This document shows, one piece after another, positions 1-7,710 of a stretch of 32,920 nt of DNA (its first letter is position 1; each line of letters starts with the position of its first letter). Source of the DNA: Eubacterium sp. TM05-53 (GTDB lineage: Bacteria > Bacillota_I > Bacilli_A > Erysipelotrichales > Erysipelotrichaceae); NCBI RefSeq assembly GCF_003436425.1, contig NZ_QSPK01000003.1, forward strand, positions 51,559 through 84,478. Reading direction: 5' to 3'. Under the pieces are notes generated by a model. That model did no database searches. It was not told the origin of the DNA and was given only the letters and a program-made list of their open reading frames with translations. Made by a program: the position numbers and the translations under genes.

Positions 1-11
1 TTTTAAAAAGT

Positions 12-38
12 AAGTCATCTTCGGATGGCTTTTTTTTT
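12..38 (+). terminator. Intrinsic terminator of a gene upstream of the window
   Basis: AAGTCATC and GATGGCTT form an 8-pair stem (one G-T pair) around a TTCG tetraloop, followed by a run of nine T. It must end a transcript that enters from the left edge. It lies just ahead of the ogt ribosome site, so ogt is either read through or has a promoter outside the visible sequence. Confidence 0.85.
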
Positions 39-57
39 CTATATAAAGAGGATGATT

Positions 58-537
58 ATGTATATACAATATTATGATTCACCATTGGGGAAAATGTTAT
101 TGGCGGCTGATGAAATTGGATTGATTGGCGTTTGGTTTGAAAATCAAAAGTATTATGCGAACGGATTAAAAGAACCCATTGAAAAAGAAACGATTGTATT
201 AAAAGAAACAAAAGAGTGGTTAGACTTTTATTTTAGCGGCAAAGAGCCAGAATTTTTGCCTAAGATGCATTTGATTGGAACAGAATTTCAAAAGAAAGTT
301 TGGCACATTCTTCTTAAAATACCTTATAGTAAAACTATGACATATAAAGATATCGCAAGAATGATTTCTCCATCAATGTCAGCACAAGCGGTGGGAAGTG
401 CTGTCGGACATAATAAGATCTCGATTTTGATTCCTTGCCATAGAGTAATTGGATCCAACAGTAGTTTAACTGGATATGCAGGTGGAATCGAAAGAAAAGA
501 ATATTTATTAAAATTTGAAAAAAAGAATGGGATTTAA
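58..537 (+). CDS. ogt: Methylated-DNA--protein-cysteine methyltransferase
   Basis: This suicide DNA-repair protein transfers alkyl groups from O6-alkylguanine to its own cysteine. The 159-residue product has the usual length for the Ogt family. The active-site motif IPCHRVIG is present with the acceptor Cys at residue 127, followed by LTGYAGG, and the DNA-binding helix-turn-helix segment (TYKDIARMI, QAVGSAVGHN) precedes it. I chose the ATG at 58 because AAAGAGG ends at 51, giving a 6-base spacing; the ATG at 52 overlaps too closely. No terminator follows: a -10 box for the next transcript begins 23 bases after the stop. Part of its 3' end is repeated near 890-979. Confidence 0.95.
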   Translation: MYIQYYDSPLGKMLLAADEIGLIGVWFENQKYYANGLKEPIEKETIVLKETKEWLDFYFSGKEPEFLPKMHLIGTEFQKKVWHILLKIPYSKTMTYKDIARMISPSMSAQAVGSAVGHNKISILIPCHRVIGSNSSLTGYAGGIERKEYLLKFEKKNGI

Positions 538-539
538 TA

Positions 540-565
540 TTGTTTTCATATAGCTTCTGTATAAT
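540..565 (+). promoter_or_regulatory. Candidate promoter of the structured RNA
   Basis: A perfect TATAAT lies at 560-565. The best upstream match, TTGTTT at 540-545, is only 14 bases away, so the -35 is uncertain. Transcription would start near 571-573. Confidence 0.5.
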
Positions 566-570
566 GAAAA

Positions 571-815
571 GTGCATAGGCGTGTGTACTTTTTGATAAGG
601 AGTCAAAAGTCCTAATATGAAAGGAAAAGGCACAAACATGTTGCGGTTTGGCATGAATGTGCAGAGTACTACTTGTGGAGTATCTTGTGATACTTTACGT
701 CATACTTTTAGTGACGTTAGCTATTATAGTCGCTGTTAAGTAGAAGCAGTATTATCTTTCATGCCAAATCCAAAAAAAGCGAACCCCTAGAGATTGCAGT
801 CCCTAGGGGTTCTTT
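571..815 (+). ncRNA. Unidentified structured RNA, about 245 nt
   Basis: There is no credible ORF here, but there is dense pairing. An 11-pair helix joins 647-657 with 758-768, and two further G-C pairs (645-646 with 770-771) follow a one-base bulge. Inside it, CTACTT (669-674) pairs with AAGTAG (738-743) and encloses hairpins at 679-694 (AGTATC/GATACT, TTGT loop) and 697-717 (ACGTCA/TGACGT), plus a weaker one at 719-734. A 5' hairpin joins 587-595 with 603-610. A strong terminator closes the unit. It lacks the hallmark segments of tmRNA, RNase P RNA and SRP RNA as I know them, and the junction differs from the simple central bubble of 6S RNA. I cannot name the family. Confidence 0.65.
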
Positions 816-818
816 CTT
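783..818 (+). terminator. Terminator of the structured RNA
   Basis: GAACCCCTAG (781-790) pairs perfectly with CTAGGGGTTC (803-812) around a 12-base loop, followed by TTTCTT. The stem is much more GC-rich than its surroundings. Confidence 0.85.
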
Positions 819-885
819 ATCTTTCAATGCCAAGAACATTATAATAGAAAATTGAAAACTTTATAATAAAATATAAATTGTCTTT

Positions 886-979
886 AGATTGTTTGGATCA
901 AATTAGGCATTTAACTGGATATGCAGGTGGAATTGAGAAGAAAGAAAAATTATTGGATATTGAGGGTAAATATGAGTAA
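886..979 (+). pseudogene. Remnant of a second ogt 3' end
   Basis: From 911 the sequence reads LTGYAGGIEKKEKLLDIEGKYE and a stop at 977-979, closely matching the C-terminus of the intact ogt. A 24-base stretch (910-933) is identical to 465-488. Just upstream, a GGATCAAAT segment matches the VIGSN codons of ogt but is one base out of frame and carries a TAG. Nothing earlier in the gene, including the cysteine motif, is recognisable. This is a decayed fragment with no start or ribosome site. Confidence 0.8.
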
Positions 980-1048
980 TATGGACCATTTTTTTGATGG
1001 ATGTAAAACGTAGATTCGAATTTACTGAAAATAAATGTAAGAAAATGC

Positions 1049-1077
1049 TTGCATAAATGAAAATGTAGTGTTATTAT
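1049..1077 (+). promoter_or_regulatory. Promoter of the T-box operon
   Basis: TTGCAT at 1049-1054 and TATTAT at 1072-1077 are separated by exactly 17 bases. The start would be near 1084, just before the T-box leader. Confidence 0.7.
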
Positions 1078-1083
1078 AAACGC

Positions 1084-1360
1084 ACAAAACACAAGGAAAT
1101 GGAGTAGTAAAAGGAAAGCCTTTGTTAGAGAGTTGTCGGTTGGTGCAAGACATAAAAGATGGAACTTTGAACTTACCATGGAGTGGTCAGGTTGATAAGA
1201 CTTGAACGTAGGCTTAACGTTAATAAAGCAGGATGTGATAGCATCTGAAATGAGTGCATTCTTAAATGAATGAAGAAGAGTGGTACCGCGGAAGTATTGT
1301 AATTCTAACCTTTCGTCTCTTCTGTCTAAACAGGCAGCAAGAAACGATTGGTTTTTTTGT
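1084..1360 (+). promoter_or_regulatory. T-box riboswitch, leucine type (specifier CUU)
   Basis: The signature T-box sequence AGAGTGGTACCGCGG lies at 1277-1291. Its UGGU (1281-1284) would pair with an NCCA end whose discriminator base is A, as in tRNA-Leu. The stem I element AGAGAG is at 1127-1132. The specifier side reads TTTGAACTTACC: by the usual GAA-codon-ACC pattern the codon is CTT at 1172-1174, leucine. A terminator follows (AACC at 1307-1310 with GGTT at 1349-1352, CGT/ACG inside, then seven T). Uncharged tRNA-Leu should favour the antiterminator and switch on the transporter operon. The leucine assignment is from the motif and not from a full fold. Confidence 0.9.
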
Positions 1361-1392
1361 TAGCTTGTTGTGCACGCTATAGGAGGAAAAGT

Positions 1393-2547
1393 ATGAAAGC
1401 ACAAAAAGTTGGAAAAATGGCGATATTTTCGGTAGGCGCCGTATTATTCTCAGCACATGCTGGAGGTGGATTTGCCACAGGAAATCAGGCAAATACATAT
1501 TATGTAGGTTTAGGATGGACTGGTATTGTGAGTGCCATAATAGCTATGTTGCTATTGATATTGACAATGCGAGAAGCCATGGTGATGTATAACCAGAGAA
1601 ATTTGACAAGCGCAAAGGAATTGTTTGAAAACTTATATCATCCATTCGATAAGTTGGAAATCTTATTTGAGATTTTCTTTAATATCATGGTTTTGATGGC
1701 TGTTGCAGCCGCAATTAGTGGAGCTGCAAGTGCATTACAACAATACTTTGGATTTAATTATTATGCTTGTGTCGTTGCGGTTGGGATTGTTGTTCTTTGC
1801 TTAACAATTTTTGGAGCCAACGTGGTTCGTATGGCAAGTACATATATGGGTATGGCTATTTTGGTAACAGCTATTGTTATTTATGGTATGGGAATCATAA
1901 AAGGTCAAAATATTGGAGCTATTTTAGCAAATGACTTTACTGTAAATGGTTTTATGAATATGCCTAAAGCTATCTTAAATGCATTTACATATGCAGGCTT
2001 TCAATGTGTGACATTACCAACAATCGTTGCTTGTGGAGCTATCTTACCAGATCGTAAATCTTGTTCAAAAGCAATGTGGATCTCATTTGTGATGAATGCT
2101 GTCTCATTAGTATTAAGTGTATTGATGTTAATTTCTTGGAAGGGTGTTTATGGAGAAACAACTCTACCTACATTGACAAGTTTAAATGCGATGAATGCCA
2201 ACTGGATGGTTGTTGTATATGGTATTTGTTTATTACTTTGCTTAATTTCTACAGCAGTAACAACAACATTCGGATTTGTGGCTCGCTTTGAAAATATTCG
2301 TGTTTTAAAGAATGTAGAAAATCCAGTAAAGAAAAGAATTATTGTATCTGCCTTTATTATTATTATTGTATCCATGACAATTTCTTTAGCCGGATTAACA
2401 AATATTATTAAATATGGATATGGATATTGTGGATATTTAGCTATCGCAATCATTATCGTTCCATTCTTAACTGTAGGTGTATACAAGAATTATCATACAA
2501 AAAGTGTTGAAGTAAAAGAAGGAGTAGAAGTTTATGAAAACAATTGA
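1393..2547 (+). CDS. YkvI-family membrane transporter, probable amino-acid carrier
   Basis: The 384-residue protein is almost entirely hydrophobic, with about ten membrane segments, and starts with a conserved-looking first helix containing AHAGGGFATGNQ, a glycine-rich break typical of LeuT-fold carriers. I recognise it as the YkvI-like group distantly related to amino-acid/sodium symporters. The start at 1393 follows AGGAGG (1381-1386) by six bases; the longer frame to 1348 runs into the T-box terminator and is not real. Because its leader responds to tRNA-Leu, import of leucine or another branched-chain compound is the natural inference. It overlaps the next gene by 14 bases, so the two form an operon. 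Confidence 0.8.
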   Translation: MKAQKVGKMAIFSVGAVLFSAHAGGGFATGNQANTYYVGLGWTGIVSAIIAMLLLILTMREAMVMYNQRNLTSAKELFENLYHPFDKLEILFEIFFNIMVLMAVAAAISGAASALQQYFGFNYYACVVAVGIVVLCLTIFGANVVRMASTYMGMAILVTAIVIYGMGIIKGQNIGAILANDFTVNGFMNMPKAILNAFTYAGFQCVTLPTIVACGAILPDRKSCSKAMWISFVMNAVSLVLSVLMLISWKGVYGETTLPTLTSLNAMNANWMVVVYGICLLLCLISTAVTTTFGFVARFENIRVLKNVENPVKKRIIVSAFIIIIVSMTISLAGLTNIIKYGYGYCGYLAIAIIIVPFLTVGVYKNYHTKSVEVKEGVEVYENN

Positions 2548-3616
2548 AATGTCTAATTATTCAGTCGGAGAAAGTTGTTACAACGAAATCCCAGGTGTAT
2601 GTGAAAAATACAATGTTAAAAAAGTTGTATTGATTGGTGGTAAAAGAGCTTTGGCAGCTGCTGAGCCAAGAATTCGTGAAGCCATTAAAGAGACTGATAT
2701 TATTATTACAGATTCAATTGTATATGGTATTGAATGTACTATGACAAACGTACATAAATTGACTTCAAATCCAAACGTACAAGAAGCCGATGTTATCTTT
2801 GCGATTGGTGGAGGAAAAGCTATCGATACTTGTAAAACCGCATCCATTGAAATGAATGACAAAATGGTTTTCTCATTTCCAACAATCTGTTCAAACTGTT
2901 CGGCCGCTACAGCTATTGCCGTAGTATATGATGATAATGGAGCATTGGACCACTATTCATATCCTCATTGTCCAGCACACATCTTTATCAATCCAGATGT
3001 TATCGCAAAAGCACCAAGTGAATATTTCTGGGCAGGAATTGGGGATGCCTTGTCTAAACAATGTGAAGTTGAATTCGCAACACAAGGAAAGACTTTAGAT
3101 CATACAGCTACAATGGGTTTGGCATTAGCTAAAACTTGTACAGAACCATTGTTGAAATATGGAAAACAAGGTATGGAAGATTGTAAAAATGATACAAATT
3201 CAGCTGCAATCGAAGCCATTGCATTGGATATTGTTGTATCCACTGGATATGTTTCAAACTTAACAAACCAACCAGAATATTATTATAATTCAAGCATTGC
3301 GCATGCCTTCTATAATGGAAGCTGTTCAATTGCACGCGATGGACACCATCTACATGGTGAAGTTGTATCCTTTGGTGTATTAGTATTGTATGCATACGCT
3401 AAAGATGAAGAAAACTTAATGAAAATGGCAAAATTCAATAAATCAATCGGCTTACCAGTGACTTTAGCGGATGTAGACTTGGATGAAAGCCATTTAGAAG
3501 CTTTGACTGAAGCAGCCACAAAAACAAATGAGTGGAAAAATGCACCTTTCCCATTCACAAAAGAAGAGTTTATTGCCGCTATTAAAAAGGCAGATGCAGT
3601 AGGTCAAAGTTTATAA
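2534..3616 (+). CDS. Glycerol-dehydrogenase-family, iron/zinc-dependent oxidoreductase
   Basis: The 360-residue protein has the GldA-type fold: an N-terminal nucleotide-binding part with the GGGKAID loop (about residues 95-101) and a C-terminal metal domain. The three metal ligands of the family are present as D171 (GIGDALSK), H257 (SIAHAFYNG) and H274 (HHLHGEVVSFG). AAGGAG at 2519-2524 precedes the ATG. Family members act on glycerol or, as in E. coli HcxA/YbdH, on 2-oxo acids; the substrate cannot be read from sequence. Co-transcription with a leucine-responsive transporter makes a branched-chain 2-oxo acid such as 2-oxoisocaproate a reasonable guess, but it is only a guess. Confidence 0.85.
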   Translation: MKTIEMSNYSVGESCYNEIPGVCEKYNVKKVVLIGGKRALAAAEPRIREAIKETDIIITDSIVYGIECTMTNVHKLTSNPNVQEADVIFAIGGGKAIDTCKTASIEMNDKMVFSFPTICSNCSAATAIAVVYDDNGALDHYSYPHCPAHIFINPDVIAKAPSEYFWAGIGDALSKQCEVEFATQGKTLDHTATMGLALAKTCTEPLLKYGKQGMEDCKNDTNSAAIEAIALDIVVSTGYVSNLTNQPEYYYNSSIAHAFYNGSCSIARDGHHLHGEVVSFGVLVLYAYAKDEENLMKMAKFNKSIGLPVTLADVDLDESHLEALTEAATKTNEWKNAPFPFTKEEFIAAIKKADAVGQSL

Positions 3617-3617
3617 G

Positions 3618-3642
3618 AGGTCGAGAAATCGATCTTTTTTTT
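3618..3642 (+). terminator. Terminator of the T-box operon
   Basis: AGGTCGA and TCGATCT form a seven-pair stem capped by a GAAA tetraloop, followed by a run of eight T immediately after the dehydrogenase stop. Confidence 0.9.
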
Positions 3643-3703
3643 CGTTTTAATGTTGTTTTCACATGGAAGGATTAGAATGAAGGTGTATGTGAAATTTTGT
3701 GAT

Positions 3704-3734
3704 TTGTAAGACGATTTGATAGGTGTGTTATAAT
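3704..3734 (+). promoter_or_regulatory. Candidate promoter of the ftsX1 cluster
   Basis: A perfect TATAAT lies at 3729-3734. TTGTAA at 3704-3709 is the best -35 but leaves a long 19-base spacer. An inverted repeat, TTTCACAT (3657-3664) and ATGTGAAA (3687-3694), sits upstream and could be an operator. Confidence 0.5.
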
Positions 3735-3754
3735 TGTTGTTGTAGGTGATAAAA

Positions 3755-4657
3755 ATGTTACTGTTTTTTAAGAGTTTACCAAGACTAGTACGCAGTGCCA
3801 ATAAAGATATGCATCGTCATTTCTCAATGACATTTTCTTCAATTGTATCGATTGGCATTGCTTTATTGATGGCCTTGTTTATATTTGTGATTTACATGAA
3901 TGTCGGAGGATTTACGAGTCAAATCGAAAGTGAATTCATGATTCAAGTCTCTTTAAATCCAACACTAGAAGATGAAGAAATTAGTGAATTATCGGATTCA
4001 ATTTCATCTCTTGCTTCCGTAAAAAAAGTAACGTATTCAAGTAAAGAAGAGGAATTGGATGCGTTGATCAAAGAAAATGGGGCTATGTTTAAACAATATA
4101 AAGGAGAGGACAAGAATCCTTTATATGATGTTTTGAATGTGGAATTAAATGACAACACAAAAATTTCAAAAGTGACAAAGAAAATTTCTAAAATGGATGG
4201 TGTTGTAGAAGCTACATATGGAGGTAGTGCTATCAACACGATGATTCAACTGTTTAAAAATATTCGTGTATGGGGAAGTGTCTTTGTTGGATTGATGGTT
4301 TTGATTGCTGTATTCTTGATTCGAAATACCATTAAAATGACAATTTTAGTACGAAAAGATGAGATTGCGATCATGCGAACAGTAGGTGCTTATAACTGGT
4401 ATATTTCTTTACCGTTTGTATTAGAAGGAATCTTTATCGGCTTTTGGGGCGCATTAGGCCCTGTTTTGATTTGTATATTTGGCTATACAGGACTTTACCA
4501 CATAATGAATGGTATGTTTTTTAGTGACATGATGAGTATGTTGAAACCATATCCATTTGTGTTGTGTACTTCAGGCGGCATTCTTTTGATTGGAATGGTT
4601 GTAGGAATGCTAGGAAGTTATTTAGCCGTTAGAAAATATTTGAGGTGGACACGATGA
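3755..4657 (+). CDS. ftsX: FtsX-like divisome membrane protein, copy 1
   Basis: FtsX couples the FtsE ATPase to extracellular peptidoglycan hydrolases during division. The 300-residue protein has a short cytoplasmic start, a first membrane helix (about 27-48), an extracellular domain of about 115 residues, and three more helices, the family's four-helix plan. The signature IMRTVGA followed by FVLEGIFIG marks the segment before helix 3. I chose the ATG at 3755 after AGGTG (3744-3748); the GTG at 3746 lies in that ribosome site. It differs from the second copy (6712-7614) in sequence but shares GGS-x-I/V, IMRTVGA, EGIFIG and the RKYL C-terminus. Its stop overlaps the hydrolase start (ATGA). Confidence 0.9.
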   Translation: MLLFFKSLPRLVRSANKDMHRHFSMTFSSIVSIGIALLMALFIFVIYMNVGGFTSQIESEFMIQVSLNPTLEDEEISELSDSISSLASVKKVTYSSKEEELDALIKENGAMFKQYKGEDKNPLYDVLNVELNDNTKISKVTKKISKMDGVVEATYGGSAINTMIQLFKNIRVWGSVFVGLMVLIAVFLIRNTIKMTILVRKDEIAIMRTVGAYNWYISLPFVLEGIFIGFWGALGPVLICIFGYTGLYHIMNGMFFSDMMSMLKPYPFVLCTSGGILLIGMVVGMLGSYLAVRKYLRWTR

Positions 4658-6018
4658 GAAAATATAAATTATATGCAGGCTTTCTAAGTGTAGCTATGGC
4701 CTGCTCATTGATCATGCCTGTTTCAGCAGAAGACTATTCCGATACAGAAGCCTGGTATGCCAAGTGTAGTCAAGCGCAAACTTCACAAGCTGGCGTAAAA
4801 GCTTGTCAGGGATTTCAGGAATATCAGAAGAATCGTAAACAAAGCCTGCAAAATAGTATTGAAGCTTATACTTCAAGCATAGCTTCTTTGCAGAGTGATA
4901 CGACAAAAATGGAGCAGCTAGCTAAGGAACAAAAGGAATTGGTTTCGAATCTACAAATGCAGATTAGTGAAAAAGAAAAATCGATTGAGTTGATTGAAAA
5001 CAATATTAAAGAATTAGAAGAAAAGATTCAGGCAAAACAAGCTGAAATTGATGCTTGGAATGCACAAATCGAAAATCGTATGAAAAACGAACAAACAACG
5101 ATCGGAACCAATATGATCATTGACTTGATCATGGGATCGGATAGTTTAAGTGATATGTTACGTCGTATTTCTGGAGTTGAAAGAATCACAGAAGATGATC
5201 AGTCGCAAATTAAAAAGTTAAATAAATTAAAGAAAGAACTTGTTTTGCAGCAAGACGAACAAAAGCGTTTGGATGAAGACGCAAAAAGTCAAAAGGCAGA
5301 ACTTGAATCACAAAAAAAACAGGCCAGTGAATTAGAGGAATCTTATAATAAGTTGGTTGAAGAATATCAGAAAAAAATTACAGAGTTAGAAGCACAAAAA
5401 CGTTCTGCACAAGTGGATATGAATAGTATTCGTGACTTTGTGATTTCGACAAACTTCTCAGGATCGATTGAATCTGTATCTGGATTTATACATCCTGTAC
5501 AAGGTGGAAGTAAAAGTGCAGGTACATGGGCATATCCTGGTGGAGGCATGCACCTAGGACTCGATTGGGCAGCTCCAATTGGTACAACTGTAGTAGCTCC
5601 GGCAAGTGGTGTTATTCTATATGCTGCAGCCCCTGTAGGAAGCAACTCAGGCTATTTGGGTAACTGGTCAGGCTATCCTTATGGTGGTGGAAATACAATA
5701 GAAATGTTGTGTAATGTGAACGGTACACTATATGCCGTAAGTTTCTGTCACTTGTCACAAACTATCTATGTAAGTGCAGGACAAAGTGTCTCACAAGGAC
5801 AAACAATCGCATTATCGGGAAATTCAGGAAACTCAAGTGGAGCGCACACACATATTGAAGTCTATAATCTAGGTTCAATGTCAGTGAGTGATGCGGTAGC
5901 TCGCTTTAGTGCAGGTGCTGATTTTGCGTGGGGAACAGGCTGGTCAGGCACAGGTACTTCTTGTGAAGCTGGCAAAGCAGCACCTTGCAGGGAAAGACCG
6001 GAAAAGTTCTTTAGTTAG
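4654..6018 (+). CDS. Secreted coiled-coil M23 peptidoglycan hydrolase, FtsEX partner
   Basis: The 454-residue protein has a signal peptide (residues 1-28, cut near VSA-ED), a long charged coiled coil (about 55-260), and a C-terminal LytM/M23 endopeptidase domain. The zinc and catalytic residues look intact: H300 and D304 in HLGLD, H398 and H400 in HTHIE. This is the EnvC-like architecture whose coiled coil docks on FtsX. Unlike EnvC, where the LytM site is degenerate and only activates amidases, this copy should cut peptide bonds itself. The start follows GAGGTGG by about five bases and overlaps ftsX1 by four. A short C-terminal extension after the M23 domain contains two cysteines. Confidence 0.9.
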   Translation: MRKYKLYAGFLSVAMACSLIMPVSAEDYSDTEAWYAKCSQAQTSQAGVKACQGFQEYQKNRKQSLQNSIEAYTSSIASLQSDTTKMEQLAKEQKELVSNLQMQISEKEKSIELIENNIKELEEKIQAKQAEIDAWNAQIENRMKNEQTTIGTNMIIDLIMGSDSLSDMLRRISGVERITEDDQSQIKKLNKLKKELVLQQDEQKRLDEDAKSQKAELESQKKQASELEESYNKLVEEYQKKITELEAQKRSAQVDMNSIRDFVISTNFSGSIESVSGFIHPVQGGSKSAGTWAYPGGGMHLGLDWAAPIGTTVVAPASGVILYAAAPVGSNSGYLGNWSGYPYGGGNTIEMLCNVNGTLYAVSFCHLSQTIYVSAGQSVSQGQTIALSGNSGNSSGAHTHIEVYNLGSMSVSDAVARFSAGADFAWGTGWSGTGTSCEAGKAAPCRERPEKFFS

Positions 6019-6028
6019 GGGGAACATT

Positions 6029-6715
6029 ATGATTGATTTAAAAGATGTTTCAAAAGCATATCCCAATGGAGTACATGCTTTAAATCATGTAAATTTACAT
6101 ATTGATAAAGGTGAATTCGTCTATGTGATCGGAGCCACAGGTTCTGGTAAATCTACATTGATCAAAGTGCTAAATGGAGAAGAAGTTCCAGATGAAGGTA
6201 CAGTTATTGTAGGTGGCATTAATGTAGGAGCTTTAAAACATAGAAAAGTTCCATACTATAGACGTAATGTTGGCTGCGTGTTTCAAGATTATCGTTTACT
6301 TCCAAAATTAACTGTCTTTGAAAACATTGCCTTTGCCCTAGAAGTTGTAGGTATGCCACGCAAACAAATTCGTAAACGTGTGATGGAAGTGTTAGAACTT
6401 GTTGATTTGAAAGAAAAGGCAAGAAGTTATCCTGATGAATTATCTGGAGGACAACAACAGCGTGTAACGATTGGTCGTGCCATTGCGAATAAGCCAAAAG
6501 TTTTAATTGCGGATGAACCAACAGGAAATCTAGATCCTGAAAAGAGTTTAGAAATCATTTCATTATTGGAAAAAATCAACCAAAAACTAGATACGACAAT
6601 CATGATGGTTACACATGATAAAGTATTGGTTGACCGCTTTAAAAAACGTACGATCATGCTGGATAAAGGATATGTGATCCACGATTCAAATAAAGGTGGG
6701 TATAAGAGTCTATGA
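6029..6715 (+). CDS. ftsE: Cell-division ATP-binding protein FtsE
   Basis: This ABC ATPase drives conformational change in FtsX at the septum. The 228-residue protein matches the family length. Walker A is GATGSGKST (residues 35-43), the Q-loop sits in CVFQDYRLLP, the signature is LSGGQQQR, Walker B is VLIADEP, and the switch histidine is in VTHD. The ATG at 6029 follows a strong AGGGGG; the longer frame overlaps the hydrolase gene and lacks support. It is the only FtsE in the window and lies between two ftsX genes, overlapping the second by ATGA. Confidence 0.96.
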   Translation: MIDLKDVSKAYPNGVHALNHVNLHIDKGEFVYVIGATGSGKSTLIKVLNGEEVPDEGTVIVGGINVGALKHRKVPYYRRNVGCVFQDYRLLPKLTVFENIAFALEVVGMPRKQIRKRVMEVLELVDLKEKARSYPDELSGGQQQRVTIGRAIANKPKVLIADEPTGNLDPEKSLEIISLLEKINQKLDTTIMMVTHDKVLVDRFKKRTIMLDKGYVIHDSNKGGYKSL

Positions 6716-7614
6716 TGAAAGGTTTACGTACTTTTTTATACGAATTGAAGTATGCCTTTCTTCAAATGAAAAGACATATTATGTTGTGCTTTTCTGCCAT
6801 TAGTGCCATTGGCATTACCCTACTTTTGATTGGTTCGATATTGATTATTGGATTACACGTTAATTATTTTTCAAATGATGTTCAAAAAGATTTGAGTATT
6901 CACGTTATTTTAAATGAAGATATCAATGATGAAACTTCAATTTCAAACATTCAGAGTGAAATATCTAAATTGAAGAACGTTTCAAAAGTAGAAGTATCTT
7001 CTAAAGACGATGAACTTGAACTTATGATCAAGGAAAAGGGAGATGCTTTTAAAGCCTATCGCGGAGAAACAAATCCCTTGTCTAATGCCTTCTTTGTCTA
7101 TGTAAAGAATGCTTCTTCTATCCGTAAAACAAGTGCGCAGATTCAAAAAATTGATGGCGTATCCAGCACGGCTTTTGGAGGAGGCAGCGTTACAAGTTTA
7201 GTAGACATGTTGAATATGATTCAAAAGATTGGTTTAGGCATTGTTGCTTTATTGATTCTATTGTCTTTATATTTGATTTATAACACGATTCGAACGACAA
7301 TTGATTCAAGAAGTGAGGAAATCATTATTATGCGTACAGTAGGTGCAACGAATGGTTTCATCAGTAATCCATTCATTGTCGAAGGTATTTTTATTGGACT
7401 ACTTGGATCTATCGTTCCATATTTATTGGTGCATTTTGGATATGAAAAGCTGTACGAAAGTTTAGGCGGAAAACTATTCACACCTATGTTTGCCCTATTT
7501 AAACCAAGTACAATCAGCTTTCAAGTAGGTCTCTCTATCATTCTTGCAGGAGCCTTGATTGGTGGGTTCGCATCCTTGTTTGCGGCAAGAAAATATTTGA
7601 AAATGAGACGATAA
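6712..7614 (+). CDS. ftsX: FtsX-like divisome membrane protein, copy 2
   Basis: This second 300-residue FtsX follows ftsE with a four-base overlap, the usual ftsEX arrangement. It has four membrane helices, an extracellular domain with the segment VSSTAFGGGSV before helix 2, the conserved IMRTVGATN, and IVEGIFIGLLGS. The extracellular domains of the two copies share a pattern but many residues differ (for instance copy 1 has a KGEDKNPLYDV stretch where this has RGETNPLSNAF), so they may bind different partners. A start at 6715 is possible, but 6712 sits better relative to GGTGGG at 6695-6700. Confidence 0.92.
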   Translation: MMKGLRTFLYELKYAFLQMKRHIMLCFSAISAIGITLLLIGSILIIGLHVNYFSNDVQKDLSIHVILNEDINDETSISNIQSEISKLKNVSKVEVSSKDDELELMIKEKGDAFKAYRGETNPLSNAFFVYVKNASSIRKTSAQIQKIDGVSSTAFGGGSVTSLVDMLNMIQKIGLGIVALLILLSLYLIYNTIRTTIDSRSEEIIIMRTVGATNGFISNPFIVEGIFIGLLGSIVPYLLVHFGYEKLYESLGGKLFTPMFALFKPSTISFQVGLSIILAGALIGGFASLFAARKYLKMRR

Positions 7615-7619
7615 AAACA

Positions 7620-7648
7620 TTGCAGAATAAAGGATTGTTTCGTATACT
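7620..7648 (+). promoter_or_regulatory. Promoter of the S41 protease gene
   Basis: TTGCAG (7620-7625) and TATACT (7643-7648) are separated by 17 bases, placing the start near 7655. A hairpin with a T-rich tail lies downstream of that start. Confidence 0.6.
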
Positions 7649-7665
7649 TTCTATATGGAATTATT

Positions 7666-7694
7666 GGGGCGAATGATTCGTCCCATTTTGTTTT
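7666..7694 (+). terminator. Terminator or attenuator before the S41 protease
   Basis: GGGGCGAA and TTCGTCCC form an eight-pair stem (one G-T) with a TGA loop, followed by ATTTTGTTTT. It can end the fts transcript, but it also lies inside the leader made from the promoter at 7620-7648. Confidence 0.75.
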
Positions 7695-7710
7695 AGAACA
7701 GGATGAGCTT

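Noticed and set aside
571..815. 6S, tmRNA, RNase P or SRP RNA as identity of the ogt-downstream RNA
   Set aside because: None of the conserved sequence blocks I know for these RNAs is present, and the multi-branched inner domain does not fit 6S. A database search could still overturn this.
898..1179. 93-codon open frame on the minus strand
   Set aside because: It is antisense to the ogt remnant and the T-box stem I, has no ribosome site and a composition unlike real proteins here.
1262..1498. 78-codon open frame on the minus strand
   Set aside because: It lies antisense to the T-box antiterminator and the transporter start and has no start signals.
3657..3694. Inverted repeat upstream of ftsX1 as a regulator site
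   Set aside because: Eight-base arms with a 22-base gap in AT-rich DNA are weak evidence and no regulator is adjacent; mentioned only with the promoter.
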